Assembly: GCA_016873715.1 (NCBI GenBank)
Contig: VGWF01000024.1
Location: forward strand, 1-42,307
DNA length: 42,307 nt
DNA from: Lentisphaerota bacterium
GTDB taxonomy: Bacteria; Verrucomicrobiota; Kiritimatiellia; PWTM01
Direction: 5' to 3'
In this document: in pieces, positions 15,062-22,897 of the stretch
Layout: each line of letters opens with the position of its first letter
How positions within the stretch are numbered: position 1 is the stretch's first letter
The notes under the pieces: generated by a model
Databases searched by the model: none
What the model saw: only the letters and a program-made list of their open reading frames with translations
What the model was told of the DNA's origin: nothing
Position numbers and translations under genes: made by a program

Positions 15062-16297
15062 TCACGCCTTCGCGGGTTCCTCGCGGAAGAAGAGGCCGAA
15101 GAGGACCATCACGACCGCGGCCAGCACGGCGGGGATGATCCAGAACGTCCGCCACTGCGCGAGCTGCTCCGGCGTGCCCGCGGCGGCCTTCACGATCCCG
15201 TTGAACAGGGCGCCCGCGACCTGCGCGCCGATCAGCATGCCCAGCCCCAGCGTCGCGAGCACGACGAGCCCCTGCGCCTGCGCGCGGATTCCCTCGGGGG
15301 CGACCTTGTCGGTGTAGATGTAGCCCGTCACGAAGAAGAAGTCGTAGCAGATGCCGTGCAGCAGGATCCCGCCGAGGATCATCCACGCGACGGAGGCCGT
15401 CGCGCCGGCCGCGAAGAGCCCGTAGCGCACCGCCCACGCCAGCACGCCGACGAGGATCATCTTCTTCACGCCCAGGCGCGCGAAGATCAGCGGCATCGCC
15501 AGCAGGAAGAAGACCTCCGACATCTGGCCGTACGTGAGGCTGAACCCCGGGTTCTCGAAGCCCGTCGCCGCCAAGTAGACCGGCGCGTAGGCGAAGTAGG
15601 CCGACAGCGGGATGCAGATCAGCAGCGAGGCGACGAGGAACACCGCGAAGGACGGATTGCGGAGCAACTGAAGCGCGTCGGCCCCCATCGCATCGCGCCA
15701 CGCGAAGGCCTTGCCCTTCGCCGGCGGCGGCGTGTGCGGCAGGGAGAGACTGTAGAGGCCCATCAGCAGCCCCGCTGCGGCGGCGACCTTCATCGGCAGG
15801 TCGGTCTCGTCGGCCTTCAGCACCTTGCTGACGAGCACGCCGGCGGCGATCCAGCCGAACGTCCCGAACGTGCGGATGACCGGGAACTGCTTCTCCTGGT
15901 TCGTCAGGTTGCGGAAGGCCAGCGTGTTCGCGAGCCCGATCGTCGGCATGTAGCAGAGATTGTGAAGCTGCAGCAGCAGGATGAAGGCCAGCGGCGACCC
16001 GCCCGGCTCCGCCGGCACGGCCATCGGCGCAAGAAGGATCGCCGCGGCCCCGGCGAAATGAAGCGTCGCGAGGACGGCCTGGGTCGGGAAGAAGCGGTCC
16101 GCGATCATCCCGAGGAAGAATGGCGCGACGAACGCCGCGATCGGGCCGACCGTGTAGGCCCAGAAGATCGCGGACCCCATGCCGGCCCTGGTCATGAAGT
16201 TCCCGACCGTGGCGAACCAGCAGCCCCACACGAAGAACTGCAGGAACATCATCGCCGCCAGGCGCGGCAAGACTCCGGACGACATCCGATCCGTCAT
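15062..16297 (-). CDS. MFS transporter, nucleoside:H+ symporter type (second of a pair)
   Basis: 411 residues, about 12 helices, distant paralogue of the neighbouring transporter. Characteristic stretches are MMFLQFFVWGCWFATVGNFM, GMIADRFFPTQ, NLCYMPTIGLANTLAFRNL and FPVIRTFGTFGWIAAG, the last two being strong markers of the Nuc_H_symport family; GYIYTDKVAP and GLVVLATLGLGMLIG follow in the second half. The ATG at 16297 follows a GGGAGGAG ribosome site by 8 nt; upstream in-frame starts would translate repeat sequence. A 192-bp gap to the next transporter holds only GC-rich sequence with short hairpins. Confidence 0.85.
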   Translation of the reverse strand: MTDRMSSGVLPRLAAMMFLQFFVWGCWFATVGNFMTRAGMGSAIFWAYTVGPIAAFVAPFFLGMIADRFFPTQAVLATLHFAGAAAILLAPMAVPAEPGGSPLAFILLLQLHNLCYMPTIGLANTLAFRNLTNQEKQFPVIRTFGTFGWIAAGVLVSKVLKADETDLPMKVAAAAGLLMGLYSLSLPHTPPPAKGKAFAWRDAMGADALQLLRNPSFAVFLVASLLICIPLSAYFAYAPVYLAATGFENPGFSLTYGQMSEVFFLLAMPLIFARLGVKKMILVGVLAWAVRYGLFAAGATASVAWMILGGILLHGICYDFFFVTGYIYTDKVAPEGIRAQAQGLVVLATLGLGMLIGAQVAGALFNGIVKAAAGTPEQLAQWRTFWIIPAVLAAVVMVLFGLFFREEPAKA

Positions 16298-16380
16298 GGC
16301 CCATCTCCTCCCGGCGGCCGCAAGGCTCATCCGGTCTTGTCGACACCGTAGAGACACGGACGGGCGGAGGGCAAGAGGGA

Positions 16381-16475
16381 ATGAACGATGAACATCGAAC
16401 GCCGAACATCGAACAACGAACATCGAACTTCAACAGCCAATAGCCGACAGCCGACGGCCAACGGCCGACATCCAA
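16381..16475. repeat. Degenerate AACATCGAAC-type repeat array
   Basis: Overlapping variants of GAACATCGAAC and GCCGACAGCC/ACGGCCAAC run for about 95 bp between the Y-family polymerase and the MFS gene. Read on the minus strand it gives the FDVRCSMF-like peptides seen as spurious proteins in many PVC genomes. The rest of the 274-bp gap 16298-16571 has no gene I can support. Confidence 0.75.
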
Positions 16476-16571
16476 TGATTGGACGGGCGGACGGGGGATG
16501 TTTCCAAGGCTTGGAAGCCGCGGGCCGCGGCTCGGCGGCGCTCGCCGAAGTCCGCCCCGTCCCGGGACCCG

Positions 16572-17891
16572 TCAGACCCGCACGAGCATCTTGGGAAGAT
16601 GCAGGCGCCGGCGCGCGGTTTCCCCCGGCAGAAGGTCGGTCTTCCGGCGCGGGGCCTCGTCGCGGGCGGTGCGGCGGTGGTGTGACAGGAAGAGCGAGGT
16701 GCCGAGGGCGACGCGGTGCTTGCCGAAGAGGGCGTTGACGGCGTCGATCGCGCGCGAGGCGCGCTGCATCGCGTCGATGCTCAGGCGGTCCTCGAAGAGA
16801 TCGAGCTGCTCGCCCGCGTCGGCCTCGAGCCTCTCGAGCAGCACCATGGTGCCGCGGTACTCGGCGCCGGGTTCGGCGATCGCGTCGAAGAGCGGGCGCA
16901 GCAGCGGCAGCACCTCGTGCGTGGCGGAGGTGGGGCGGCTCAGGCGCGCCCCGAGCGCCTGCTGGTCGAAATCCTGCCGCCGCAGGGCGATCGCCATCAC
17001 CCGCGCGCGCAGCTTGTGGCGGCGGAGCTTGATGAAGGCCGATTCGACGTTGCGGACGAGCTTCGCGTAGACGTAGTCCGGGTTCGTCTCCGGCGCGGTG
17101 AAGGTCTTGCACTTGCTGACGCTCGCGAAGGACGACTTCTCCTCCGTCGTGACCGGGTAGACCGCGTCGCCGCGCAGCTCGCTCCACAGTTCGCGGCCGA
17201 TCTTGCCCATCCACCGGTCCGCCCACGCCTGCGGGCGGACCACGAAATCGTACGGCGTCGTCATGCCGTGCTTCTGCAGCAGCGCAACGGTGTTCGGGCC
17301 GAAACCCCAGACGTCGGCGAGGGCGCGCCGCTGCAGGAAGAGATGGATGTGCCGCCCGGCGACGGGCGTGAAGCCGGCGGGCTTGCGGAACTTCGAGGCG
17401 AGCTTGGCGAGGCTCTTCGAGAGGCTCAGGCCGACCGAGATGCCGAGGTCGAGTTCGTCGCGCACCGCGGCCTGGATCGCCCGCGCGATCTGCGCATAGG
17501 ACCCCTGGTGCAGGCGGCGGAGGCCCGTGAGGTCGGCGAAGCCCTCGTCGATCGAGTATTCCTCCACCATCGGCGTGAAGCGGCGGACGATGTCGAACAT
17601 CCGCTTCGAATAGAGGCTGTAGGTTTCGTAGTCGCTCGGCAGCACCACGAGGTCCGGGCACATCCGCTGCGCCTCCCAGAGGGCGACGCCGCGCTTGATG
17701 CCGCGCTTCTTGGCCTCGTAGGACGCGCAGGCGATGATCCCGCGCTCCTTCCCCGTCACCAGCGGCCGCCCCTTCAGCGACGGGTCGAGGGCCTGCTCGA
17801 CGGACGCGAAGAACGCGTCCCCGTCGAAGTGCACGATGGCCCGCGGGAAGTCGTCCAGGCGCGAGAAGGGAGTTGCAGGTTCCACGTTCAA
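16572..17891 (-). CDS. dinB: Y-family translesion DNA polymerase (DinB/UmuC type)
   Basis: 439 residues at most. Family motifs: IVHFDGDAFFASVEQ with catalytic Asp23, KERGIIACASYEAKKRGI, EEYSIDEGFADLTG with the catalytic Asp115-Glu116 pair, SVGLSLSKSLAKLASKFRKP, and ADVWGFGP in the thumb hairpin. An EQLDLFED stretch (Gln362-Phe366) matches the beta-clamp binding motif QLxLF. The C-terminal RRKTDLLPGETARRRLHLP tail is shared with SOS-linked Y polymerases. It copies past damaged bases. It follows the LexA/UmuD-like gene by 81 bp on the same strand, so it is probably in the same SOS unit. The start is uncertain: TTG at 17891 or GTG at 17885, both lying in a repeat and lacking a clear ribosome site. 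Confidence 0.87.
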   Translation of the reverse strand: MNVEPATPFSRLDDFPRAIVHFDGDAFFASVEQALDPSLKGRPLVTGKERGIIACASYEAKKRGIKRGVALWEAQRMCPDLVVLPSDYETYSLYSKRMFDIVRRFTPMVEEYSIDEGFADLTGLRRLHQGSYAQIARAIQAAVRDELDLGISVGLSLSKSLAKLASKFRKPAGFTPVAGRHIHLFLQRRALADVWGFGPNTVALLQKHGMTTPYDFVVRPQAWADRWMGKIGRELWSELRGDAVYPVTTEEKSSFASVSKCKTFTAPETNPDYVYAKLVRNVESAFIKLRRHKLRARVMAIALRRQDFDQQALGARLSRPTSATHEVLPLLRPLFDAIAEPGAEYRGTMVLLERLEADAGEQLDLFEDRLSIDAMQRASRAIDAVNALFGKHRVALGTSLFLSHHRRTARDEAPRRKTDLLPGETARRRLHLPKMLVRV

Positions 17892-17930
17892 AGTCTCAAG
17901 GTGAAGAGGTTTCAGGTGTCAGGAAGGGCC
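17873..17930. repeat. Repeat-like segment at the start of the polymerase gene
   Basis: Contains TGCAGGTTCCACGTTCAAAG and TTTCAGGTGTCAGG, variants of the short phrases found in other gaps of the window. The first codons of the polymerase frame lie inside it, so the repeat appears to supply or have replaced the original start. Confidence 0.55.
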
Positions 17931-17972
17931 AGCCGGACGAGGCGGACATGCCGGCCATTTTCCCCGACACCC

Positions 17973-18560
17973 CTACCCGTACTTCCGTATCACCGCCTTG
18001 ACGATCCCGCCCACCGTCATCGACCGCGCGGGGCGGATGGGCTTGTACTTCGGGTTCGCGGGATCGAGGCGGACGCCGTCGGCGTCGCGGACGAAGTACT
18101 TCAGCGTCCACTCGTCGTCGACCTGCGCGACGACGATGTCGTTGTTCCGCGGCGGCCGGCCGCGTTCGACGAGGACGAGGTCGCCGGGGTGGATGCCGGC
18201 GTCGATCATCGAGTCGCCGCTGACCGTCAGCAGGAACGTCGCCTCCGGCCGCCGGATCAGGAATTCGTCGAGGCTCAGGATGTCCGCCAGTTCCTCCTCC
18301 GCCGGCGACGGGAAGCCCGCCGCGACGGCGCCGAGGAGGCGGACGGCGCCCGTCAGCCGCCGCGTCGGCGCCGCCTTGCCGCCGGGGCCCTTGCGGACAT
18401 AGCCCTCGCGCGACAGCCGCGCGAGCAGCCCGAACGCCGCGTTCTTCGAGCGGAAGCCGAGCATCGCGAGCATCTCCGCGTACCCGGGCATCCGTCCCTC
18501 CCGCCGGCAGAAATCCCGCAGCCGCCGGATCTTCTCGTCCCACGCCAACCGCTTCGCCAT
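17973..18560 (-). CDS. lexA: LexA/UmuD-like self-cleaving SOS repressor
   Basis: 195 residues. The N-terminal 60 residues form a LexA-like winged helix (EKIRRLRDFCRREGRMPGYAEMLAMLGF, then SKNAAFGLLARLSREGYV). The C-terminal half is an S24 peptidase closer to UmuD than to classic LexA: cleavage site Ala81-Gly82 in AAGFPSPAEEE, nucleophile Ser117 in VSGDSMIDAGIHPGDLVLV, and Lys154 in DDEWTLKYF. RecA-stimulated autocleavage should release repression. The ATG follows GGAGG by 8 nt. A palindrome GAAC-N4-GTTC occupies the spacer of its promoter, so autoregulation is expected. The Y-family polymerase follows. It could be the global LexA or a local regulator of the polymerase; whether another lexA exists cannot be seen here. 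Confidence 0.85.
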   Translation of the reverse strand: MAKRLAWDEKIRRLRDFCRREGRMPGYAEMLAMLGFRSKNAAFGLLARLSREGYVRKGPGGKAAPTRRLTGAVRLLGAVAAGFPSPAEEELADILSLDEFLIRRPEATFLLTVSGDSMIDAGIHPGDLVLVERGRPPRNNDIVVAQVDDEWTLKYFVRDADGVRLDPANPKYKPIRPARSMTVGGIVKAVIRKYG

Positions 18561-18582
18561 GGCCGTATCCTCCGCCGGGATC

Positions 18583-18610
18583 AGGATACTGAACCAAGGT
18601 TCAGTTTCAA
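18583..18610 (-). promoter_or_regulatory. SOS-controlled promoter with LexA box between -35 and -10
   Basis: On the minus strand: TTGAAA (18610-18605), a 16-bp spacer, TATCCT (18588-18583). The spacer is exactly the palindrome CTGAACC-TT-GGTTCAG; with flanks the arms reach 8 bp. The core GAAC-N4-GTTC is the form known for Firmicutes and many Gram-positive LexA proteins. Confidence 0.8.
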
Positions 18611-18640
18611 GCGCCAAGTTCCGGGTTTCAGGTCCGGGGC
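18605..18640. repeat. Short TTTCAAG/TTTCAGG repeat-like segment
   Basis: TTTCAAGCGCCAAGTTCCGG followed by GTTTCAGG resembles the phrases found at 17873-17930. It abuts the SOS promoter and contributes its -35 hexamer. Confidence 0.4.
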
Positions 18641-18690
18641 GCGGAGGGCGGGGGCTTGACAGGGCCCGTACGGCGGCGGACCCTGACGCC

Positions 18691-19233
18691 GTGATCGCAC
18701 CGTGGCAGCGGCGGGCGCTGGGGATCGCGGCCTTCCTCGCGGCGACCGCGGCGGGATGGGCGGCGGACGGCGTCGCAAGTTCCCCCGCCCCCGCCGGGGC
18801 GGTCGCACCCCCGGCCGCCGCACCGGTGCCACCCGCCAGGGCGGGACCGGTTCGGGCGATCGCCAGCGACGCGATCGGGGCCGACAAGGCGAAGGCCTAC
18901 CTCGTCTACTCGCATCCGCTGCTGCCTTCGGAGGGCGCGCGGTGGATCGCCTTCGGGCGGCGCGAGGACTACACGGAGAAGCGGGGGGCATCCGAGGTCC
19001 GCGGCTCGCGCTACGACGTCGTCTTCCGGACCGTCTTCGAGCGCACGGGGCAGATGATCTTCGAACTCGAGCCCGGCCGTTACGAGGTCGCCCTCTACGC
19101 CTCGCCCGACCTCGACCGCCGGCTTTCCAAGGAGATGCGCTTCGATCTCGTCCCCGGCGACATCAAGACCGCCAGCGTGCGGCGCATGCTCCAGCGCGTG
19201 GGCACGAAGCCCCAGGACCCGGACGGAAAATAG
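18691..19233 (+). CDS. Exported protein of unknown function
   Basis: About 180 residues from a GTG start. A basic N-terminus (APWQRRALG) and a hydrophobic core ending AGWAADG look like a signal peptide, followed by a Pro/Ala-rich linker (about 28-55). The conserved-looking part (about 60-175) contains AYLVYSHPLLPSEGARWIAFGRREDY, RGSRYDVVFRTVFERTGQMIFELEPGRYEVALYASPDLDRRLSKEM split over two stretches, and FDLVPGDIKTASVRRML, reading as a small beta-rich domain. I do not recognise the family. It is divergent from the SOS repressor gene, and convergent with ykgJ. Codon pattern is strong third-position G/C in this frame, which supports a real gene. Confidence 0.6.
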   Translation: MIAPWQRRALGIAAFLAATAAGWAADGVASSPAPAGAVAPPAAAPVPPARAGPVRAIASDAIGADKAKAYLVYSHPLLPSEGARWIAFGRREDYTEKRGASEVRGSRYDVVFRTVFERTGQMIFELEPGRYEVALYASPDLDRRLSKEMRFDLVPGDIKTASVRRMLQRVGTKPQDPDGK

Positions 19234-19284
19234 GCGGGGGTGGAGGCGGGGCGCCGGGCGGTTTCGTGCTTCCCTCCCGGCCCG

Positions 19285-19325
19285 ATCTCAACCACGGATC
19301 GTCACGGATTGACACGGATTCGACC
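19285..19325. repeat. Dispersed CACGGATTG-type repeat
   Basis: ACCACGGATCGTCACGGATT then GACACGGATTC. It matches, in the other orientation, the ATCCGTGG phrases at 377-405 and 1548-1565. The 231-bp gap 19234-19464 is otherwise repeat-derived; I see no gene. Confidence 0.65.
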
Positions 19326-19424
19326 CGGTGGCTGTTGAATGTTGCCGCCTTCCTCGCAGCCTTCCGCGACGGAGGCCGGGACCGGAAGTCCGGCTCCCGG
19401 TTCCCGACTCCCCTCTCCGGGTGT

Positions 19425-19500
19425 TCGGTGTTCGGTGTTGGATCTTGGGTCCGTCGTTCGACGTTCAATGTCGGGTGTTCGATGTTCCCAGGGCCGGGCA
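19425..19500. repeat. Degenerate GTTCGATGTT-type repeat array overlapping the ykgJ 3' end
   Basis: Variants of GTGTTCGGTGTTCG, TTCGACGTTCAATG and TGTTCGATGTTCC over about 75 bp, the reverse orientation of the array at 16381-16475. The stop codon of the ykgJ-like gene (19467-19465) lies inside it. Confidence 0.75.
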
Positions 19501-19794
19501 CCCCTCGACCCGCCAGCCGTGGGGAAACTCGCGACACTGGCGCGGGCGGGCGTCGTAGACGCGGCAGCGGTCGGCGTCGAGGAACTCGCAGGCGCCGTCC
19601 GCCCTCTCGACCAGGCTCAACTGCGAGCGGTTCGAGGCGAGGCGCGCGTGGCGGTCGATGAAGGTCGGTTCGTCGAGCCCGAGCGCCGCGGCGAGGCGCG
19701 CGATGTCGGATTCCGTCAGCAGCACGTGGCCGGGCCAGCGGCAGCAATCGCCGCAGCCGGTGCAGGCGAACGCGGGCGACGGCTCAGGCGGCAC
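19465..19794 (-). CDS. YkgJ-family cysteine-cluster protein
   Basis: 109 residues from a GTG at 19794 that follows GGGGGAG by about 8 nt and overlaps the last codons of the upstream gene. The CxxCxxCC cluster is clear: ACTGCGDCCRWPG near residue 9, then LTESDIARLAAALGLDEPTFIDRHAR split by a helix, and the second cysteine set CEFLDADRCRVYDARPRQCREFP near the C-terminus. Family members bind zinc or iron through these cysteines; the biological role is not established. The final residues after EGC (PALGTSNTRH) are encoded by a dispersed repeat, so the natural C-terminus may have been replaced. Last gene of a five-gene operon. Confidence 0.8.
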   Translation of the reverse strand: MPPEPSPAFACTGCGDCCRWPGHVLLTESDIARLAAALGLDEPTFIDRHARLASNRSQLSLVERADGACEFLDADRCRVYDARPRQCREFPHGWRVEGCPALGTSNTRH

Positions 19795-20698
19795 GGGCGG
19801 GCTCCCCCGGGTCCGGGCGGCGGACGAGGCGCAGGAGGACGACCACAGCCGCCAGTGCGAGCCCGGCGACGGTCTGCAGGTCGCGCTGGCCGGCCGGATG
19901 GACACGGACCTCGCCGACGCGGACGCGGTCGGGCGCGGTGAACGTGCCGCGCACGGAGACGAGGCCGTCGCGATCGCCGCGGAATCCCTCGAGCACGAGA
20001 CGGCTGCCGTCGATCGCGACGGCGGCATCCTCCGTCGCGCCGTGGAGGAGCGGCACGCGGTCGAGGACGATCGTCCGTCCGACGCGTCCGTCCCGGTTGC
20101 GGAGCGTCGCGGCGTCCTGCATCCCCGACGCCTCCAGCGCCCCGGTCCACGCCGCCGGCAGCGCCATCCATGCCGCGGCCAGCACGGCGGCGGCGGCGAC
20201 GCGCGCGGGCGTCGGGCGGCGCAGGAGCGGCGGCCCGCGCGCGGCGGAGCGCCACTGGATCAGCACCGCGGCGAGGCTCGCCGCGGTGAGGCCGTGGATC
20301 CACGCGCTCTCCGGCCACACCCAGCCGAGCGACAGGGGCCGCCAGGAGAGGGGCGCGAGGAGGTGGACGCAGTTGCCCCACTTGATCTCGACGGTATCGA
20401 GCAGCAGGTGGGCGAGGCACGTGACGCCCAGCAGGAGGAAGACGCGGCGCGAATCGCGCGCGAGGAGCGCGACCGCCCCCGCGAGGACGAGGCAGAAGAG
20501 GAACGAGGCCTGGACGGCGGTGTGGAGGTGCCAGTCGAGCAGGTTCACCGACGGCGCGACGGCCGGCACGGTGCGCCGGAGGATCCACGGCAGGTCGGGG
20601 ATCACGCAGCCGGCGTAGATCCACGCGGGGTCGGCGCCGCGCCATGCGGCCCGGGTTGCGAGCCCCTGGACGCCGAGGTGGACCAGCGTGTTCGGCAT
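19784..20698 (-). CDS. YdjM-like membrane-bound metal-dependent hydrolase family protein
   Basis: 304 residues. The N-terminus MPNTLVHLGVQGLATRAAW, the PDLPWIL motif near residue 34, HLHTAVQASFLFCLVLAGA near 57 and the LAHLLLDTVEIKWGNCVHLLAPLSWRPLSLG region (split near 96-125) match the YdjM/LexA-regulated DUF457-type inner-membrane family, with the His and Asp residues thought to bind metal. About five hydrophobic helices are visible, including one at the C-terminus after a soluble beta-rich insert (about 195-270) that is not usual for the short family members. Its start is 19 bp after the msrB stop, and its last codons overlap ykgJ. Biochemical role unknown. Confidence 0.72.
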   Translation of the reverse strand: MPNTLVHLGVQGLATRAAWRGADPAWIYAGCVIPDLPWILRRTVPAVAPSVNLLDWHLHTAVQASFLFCLVLAGAVALLARDSRRVFLLLGVTCLAHLLLDTVEIKWGNCVHLLAPLSWRPLSLGWVWPESAWIHGLTAASLAAVLIQWRSAARGPPLLRRPTPARVAAAAVLAAAWMALPAAWTGALEASGMQDAATLRNRDGRVGRTIVLDRVPLLHGATEDAAVAIDGSRLVLEGFRGDRDGLVSVRGTFTAPDRVRVGEVRVHPAGQRDLQTVAGLALAAVVVLLRLVRRPDPGEPARAA

Positions 20699-20717
20699 GG
20701 GCGGGCGGCGGCCGGCT

Positions 20718-21275
20718 CTACTTCTTCGTCCCGGCCGGATCCGGCTCGAACTTCAGCGCGGCGGAGTTGATGCAGTAGCGCATGCCGGTCGGCTTCGGAC
20801 CGTCGGGGAAGACGTGCCCCATGTGGGCGTCGCAGCGGGCGCAGCGGATCTCGACGCGGACCATGCCGTGGCTGCGGTCGGCCAGCTCGCGCAGGTTGAG
20901 CTTGTGAACGGGCTGGAAGAAGCTCGGCCAGCCGGTGCCCGACTCGAACTTGTCCTTCGCGCGGAACAGGCCGGTGCCGCAGCAGACGCAGCGGTAGAGT
21001 CCCTCGCCCTTCGACTTGTGGAACTGGCCGGTGAACGCGCACTCGGTGCCGCCCTCGCGCGTGACGGTGAACTGCTCCGGCGTGAGCTGGAACTTCCATT
21101 CCTCGTCGGTCTTGATCACGCGCGGAAGCTTCACCACCGCGTTCGATTCGACCGAGAAGATCTCGATGTCGCCCGGTTTGAAGTCCATGCCCGGCCTCCC
21201 TGTCCCCGCGGCGCACGCGGAGACGATCGCCGCGGCGGCCAGGGCCGCGGCCGTTGTGATTGCAGTTGCCTTCAT
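20718..21275 (-). CDS. msrB: Lipid-anchored peptide-methionine (R)-S-oxide reductase
   Basis: 185 residues. A signal peptide ends in a lipobox VSAC (Cys21), so the enzyme should sit on the membrane outside the cytoplasm. It repairs Met-R-sulfoxide in proteins. Motifs: [21 protein letters not shown], zinc-binding CVCC (Cys96, Cys99) and CARC (Cys145, Cys148), [18 protein letters not shown], and catalytic Cys168 in [13 protein letters not shown]. Cys79 in GTECAFTG is a likely resolving cysteine. The reductant outside the cytoplasm is not evident here. Its ATG overlaps the uvrC stop (ATGA), indicating translational coupling. Ends with TAG. Confidence 0.93.
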   Translation of the reverse strand: MKATAITTAAALAAAAIVSACAAGTGRPGMDFKPGDIEIFSVESNAVVKLPRVIKTDEEWKFQLTPEQFTVTREGGTECAFTGQFHKSKGEGLYRCVCCGTGLFRAKDKFESGTGWPSFFQPVHKLNLRELADRSHGMVRVEIRCARCDAHMGHVFPDGPKPTGMRYCINSAALKFEPDPAGTKK

Positions 21276-22897
21276 CGAGTCACTCCATTTTCACGTCGGG
21301 ACACTATCCCCGTCCCGGGCCGCGGTTTCAACCCTGCGCGCCCGGGTTCCGGAGGCGCCCGGGTTCCCGGGGTCGCCGTTCCGGGTTCCGCGTTCCGGGC
21401 GGCGGGCGGTGAAGGTTCGTCGTCGGCGCCCGCGGCCAGGGCGGCGGCGATGCGGGCGGCGAGCGCGGGGCCGACGCCCGGGACGGCGGCGATCGCGTCG
21501 ACCGGGGCGCGGCGCAGGCGAAGGACGGAGCCGAAGCGGCGGAGCAGCGCGGCCTTGCGGCTCGGACCGACGCCCTCGATCTCGTCGAGGGCGGACTCCC
21601 GGATGCGGCGGGCCCGCAGGCGGCGGTGGTAGGTGACGGCGAAGCGGTGGGCCTCGTCGCGCAGCGCGCGCAGCACGGTCAGCGCGGGGGAGTCGAGCGG
21701 CAGCGAGAGCACGCGCTCGGCGTCCTCCGGCCCCCAGTGGATCTCCTCGAACGTCTTGGCGAGGCCGGCGGTCGGCAGTGCGGCGAGGCCGAGCTCCCGC
21801 AGCACGGCGCGGGCGGCGCGGAGCTGCGGAAGGCCGCCGTCGACGAGGACCATGTCCGGCGGCCCCCACCCCGCCTCCCCGGCGCGCCCGAAGCGGCGCC
21901 GGAGCACCTCGGCCATCATGGCGGGGTCGTCGCTGCCCTCGACGGTGCGGATGCGGAAGAGGCGGTAGCGGGCGCGGCGCGGGACGCCGTCGACGGCGCA
22001 GACGAGGCTGCCGACGGCGAGCGTCCCGCCGATGTTGGAGATGTCGTAGCACTCGATGACGCGCGGCGGCGCCGGGAGGCCGAGGGCGGCCCCGAGGGCC
22101 TCGACGCCGGTCCGCGACGCGGCGGCGCGGGTGTCGAGCGAGCGGGCGGCGATCGCGCGCTGGCGGACGGGGGGGTGGAGCAGGCCGAGCCAGTCGCGCA
22201 GCGCGGCGGCGCGCTCGAAGTTCAGCTCGGCCGAGGCGCGCAGCATCTCCCCGCGCAGGTCCTTGAGCACCTCCGGGCTCTCGCCCCGGAGGAAGGCGCA
22301 GGCGGCGTCGACCCGCGCGCGGTACTGCTCCGCGGTGACGCGCAGGATGCAGGGCGCGCTGCAGAAGCGGACGACGTCGTCGATGCAGTGGCGGTGGTCC
22401 TTCGCCCCCGGCACGCGCGGCCGGCAGCGTCGCAGGCCGAAGTGCTTGTCGAGGAACTCGTGGGCGGCGCGCGCGACGGCGGCGGAGGCGTAGGGGCCGA
22501 ACCACCGGGCGCCGTCGTCGCGGCGCAGGCGGCAGAGCGCGAAACGCGGGAACGGCTCGGCGGGATCGACGCGCAGGAGCAGGAAGCGCTTGTCGTCCTT
22601 GAAGGCGACGTTGTAGCGCGGGCGGAAGTCCTTGATGAACTGTCCCTCGACGATCGTCGCCTCGGCCTCGGTGCGCAGCGGCATCACCTCGAGATCGTGG
22701 ACCGAGTGCACGAGGCTCAGCAGCTTGGGATCGCCGCGGCGCAGGGTGCCGGCGCGGAAGTAGGACTGCACGCGCCGCCGCAGCGAGCGCGCCTTGCCGA
22801 CGTAGATCACGGCGCCCGCGCGGTCGCGCATCACGTAGACCCCGGGCTTGTCGGGGAGCTGCGCGAGCCGCTCGCGGATGCGGTCGGTCACCTTCAC
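21272..22897 (-). CDS. uvrC: Excinuclease ABC subunit C, short form
   Basis: 541 residues from a GTG (22897) that overlaps the tauE-like stop. UvrC makes both incisions in UvrABC nucleotide excision repair. N-terminal GIY-YIG nuclease: [20 protein letters not shown] (17-36). UVR motif that binds UvrB: about 213-240. RNase H-like nuclease: Asp285 in [11 protein letters not shown], Asp353 in VLVDGG, His417 in DEAHRFA and Asp438 in SALDEI, all expected catalytic residues. C-terminal tandem helix-hairpin-helix: [18 protein letters not shown] and [12 protein letters not shown]. The stretch between the UVR motif and the RNase H core is only about 45 residues, roughly 115 shorter than in E. coli. 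The last 45 residues (after AAALAAG) are Pro/Gly/Arg-rich and derive from repeats. Confidence 0.93.
   Translation of the reverse strand: MKVTDRIRERLAQLPDKPGVYVMRDRAGAVIYVGKARSLRRRVQSYFRAGTLRRGDPKLLSLVHSVHDLEVMPLRTEAEATIVEGQFIKDFRPRYNVAFKDDKRFLLLRVDPAEPFPRFALCRLRRDDGARWFGPYASAAVARAAHEFLDKHFGLRRCRPRVPGAKDHRHCIDDVVRFCSAPCILRVTAEQYRARVDAACAFLRGESPEVLKDLRGEMLRASAELNFERAAALRDWLGLLHPPVRQRAIAARSLDTRAAASRTGVEALGAALGLPAPPRVIECYDISNIGGTLAVGSLVCAVDGVPRRARYRLFRIRTVEGSDDPAMMAEVLRRRFGRAGEAGWGPPDMVLVDGGLPQLRAARAVLRELGLAALPTAGLAKTFEEIHWGPEDAERVLSLPLDSPALTVLRALRDEAHRFAVTYHRRLRARRIRESALDEIEGVGPSRKAALLRRFGSVLRLRRAPVDAIAAVPGVGPALAARIAAALAAGADDEPSPPAARNAEPGTATPGTRAPPEPGRAGLKPRPGTGIVSRRENGVTR
21335..21405. repeat. 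CCGGGTTCC-type repeat inside the uvrC 3' end
   Basis: Four to five variants of (C)CCGGGTTCC and CGTTCCGGG in about 70 bp. The same phrase family occurs near 19387-19405. It encodes the non-conserved UvrC tail [19 protein letters not shown]. Confidence 0.65.

Noticed and set aside
16381-16475. CRISPR-like array
   Set aside because: No constant repeat length or unique spacers; phrases drift continuously.
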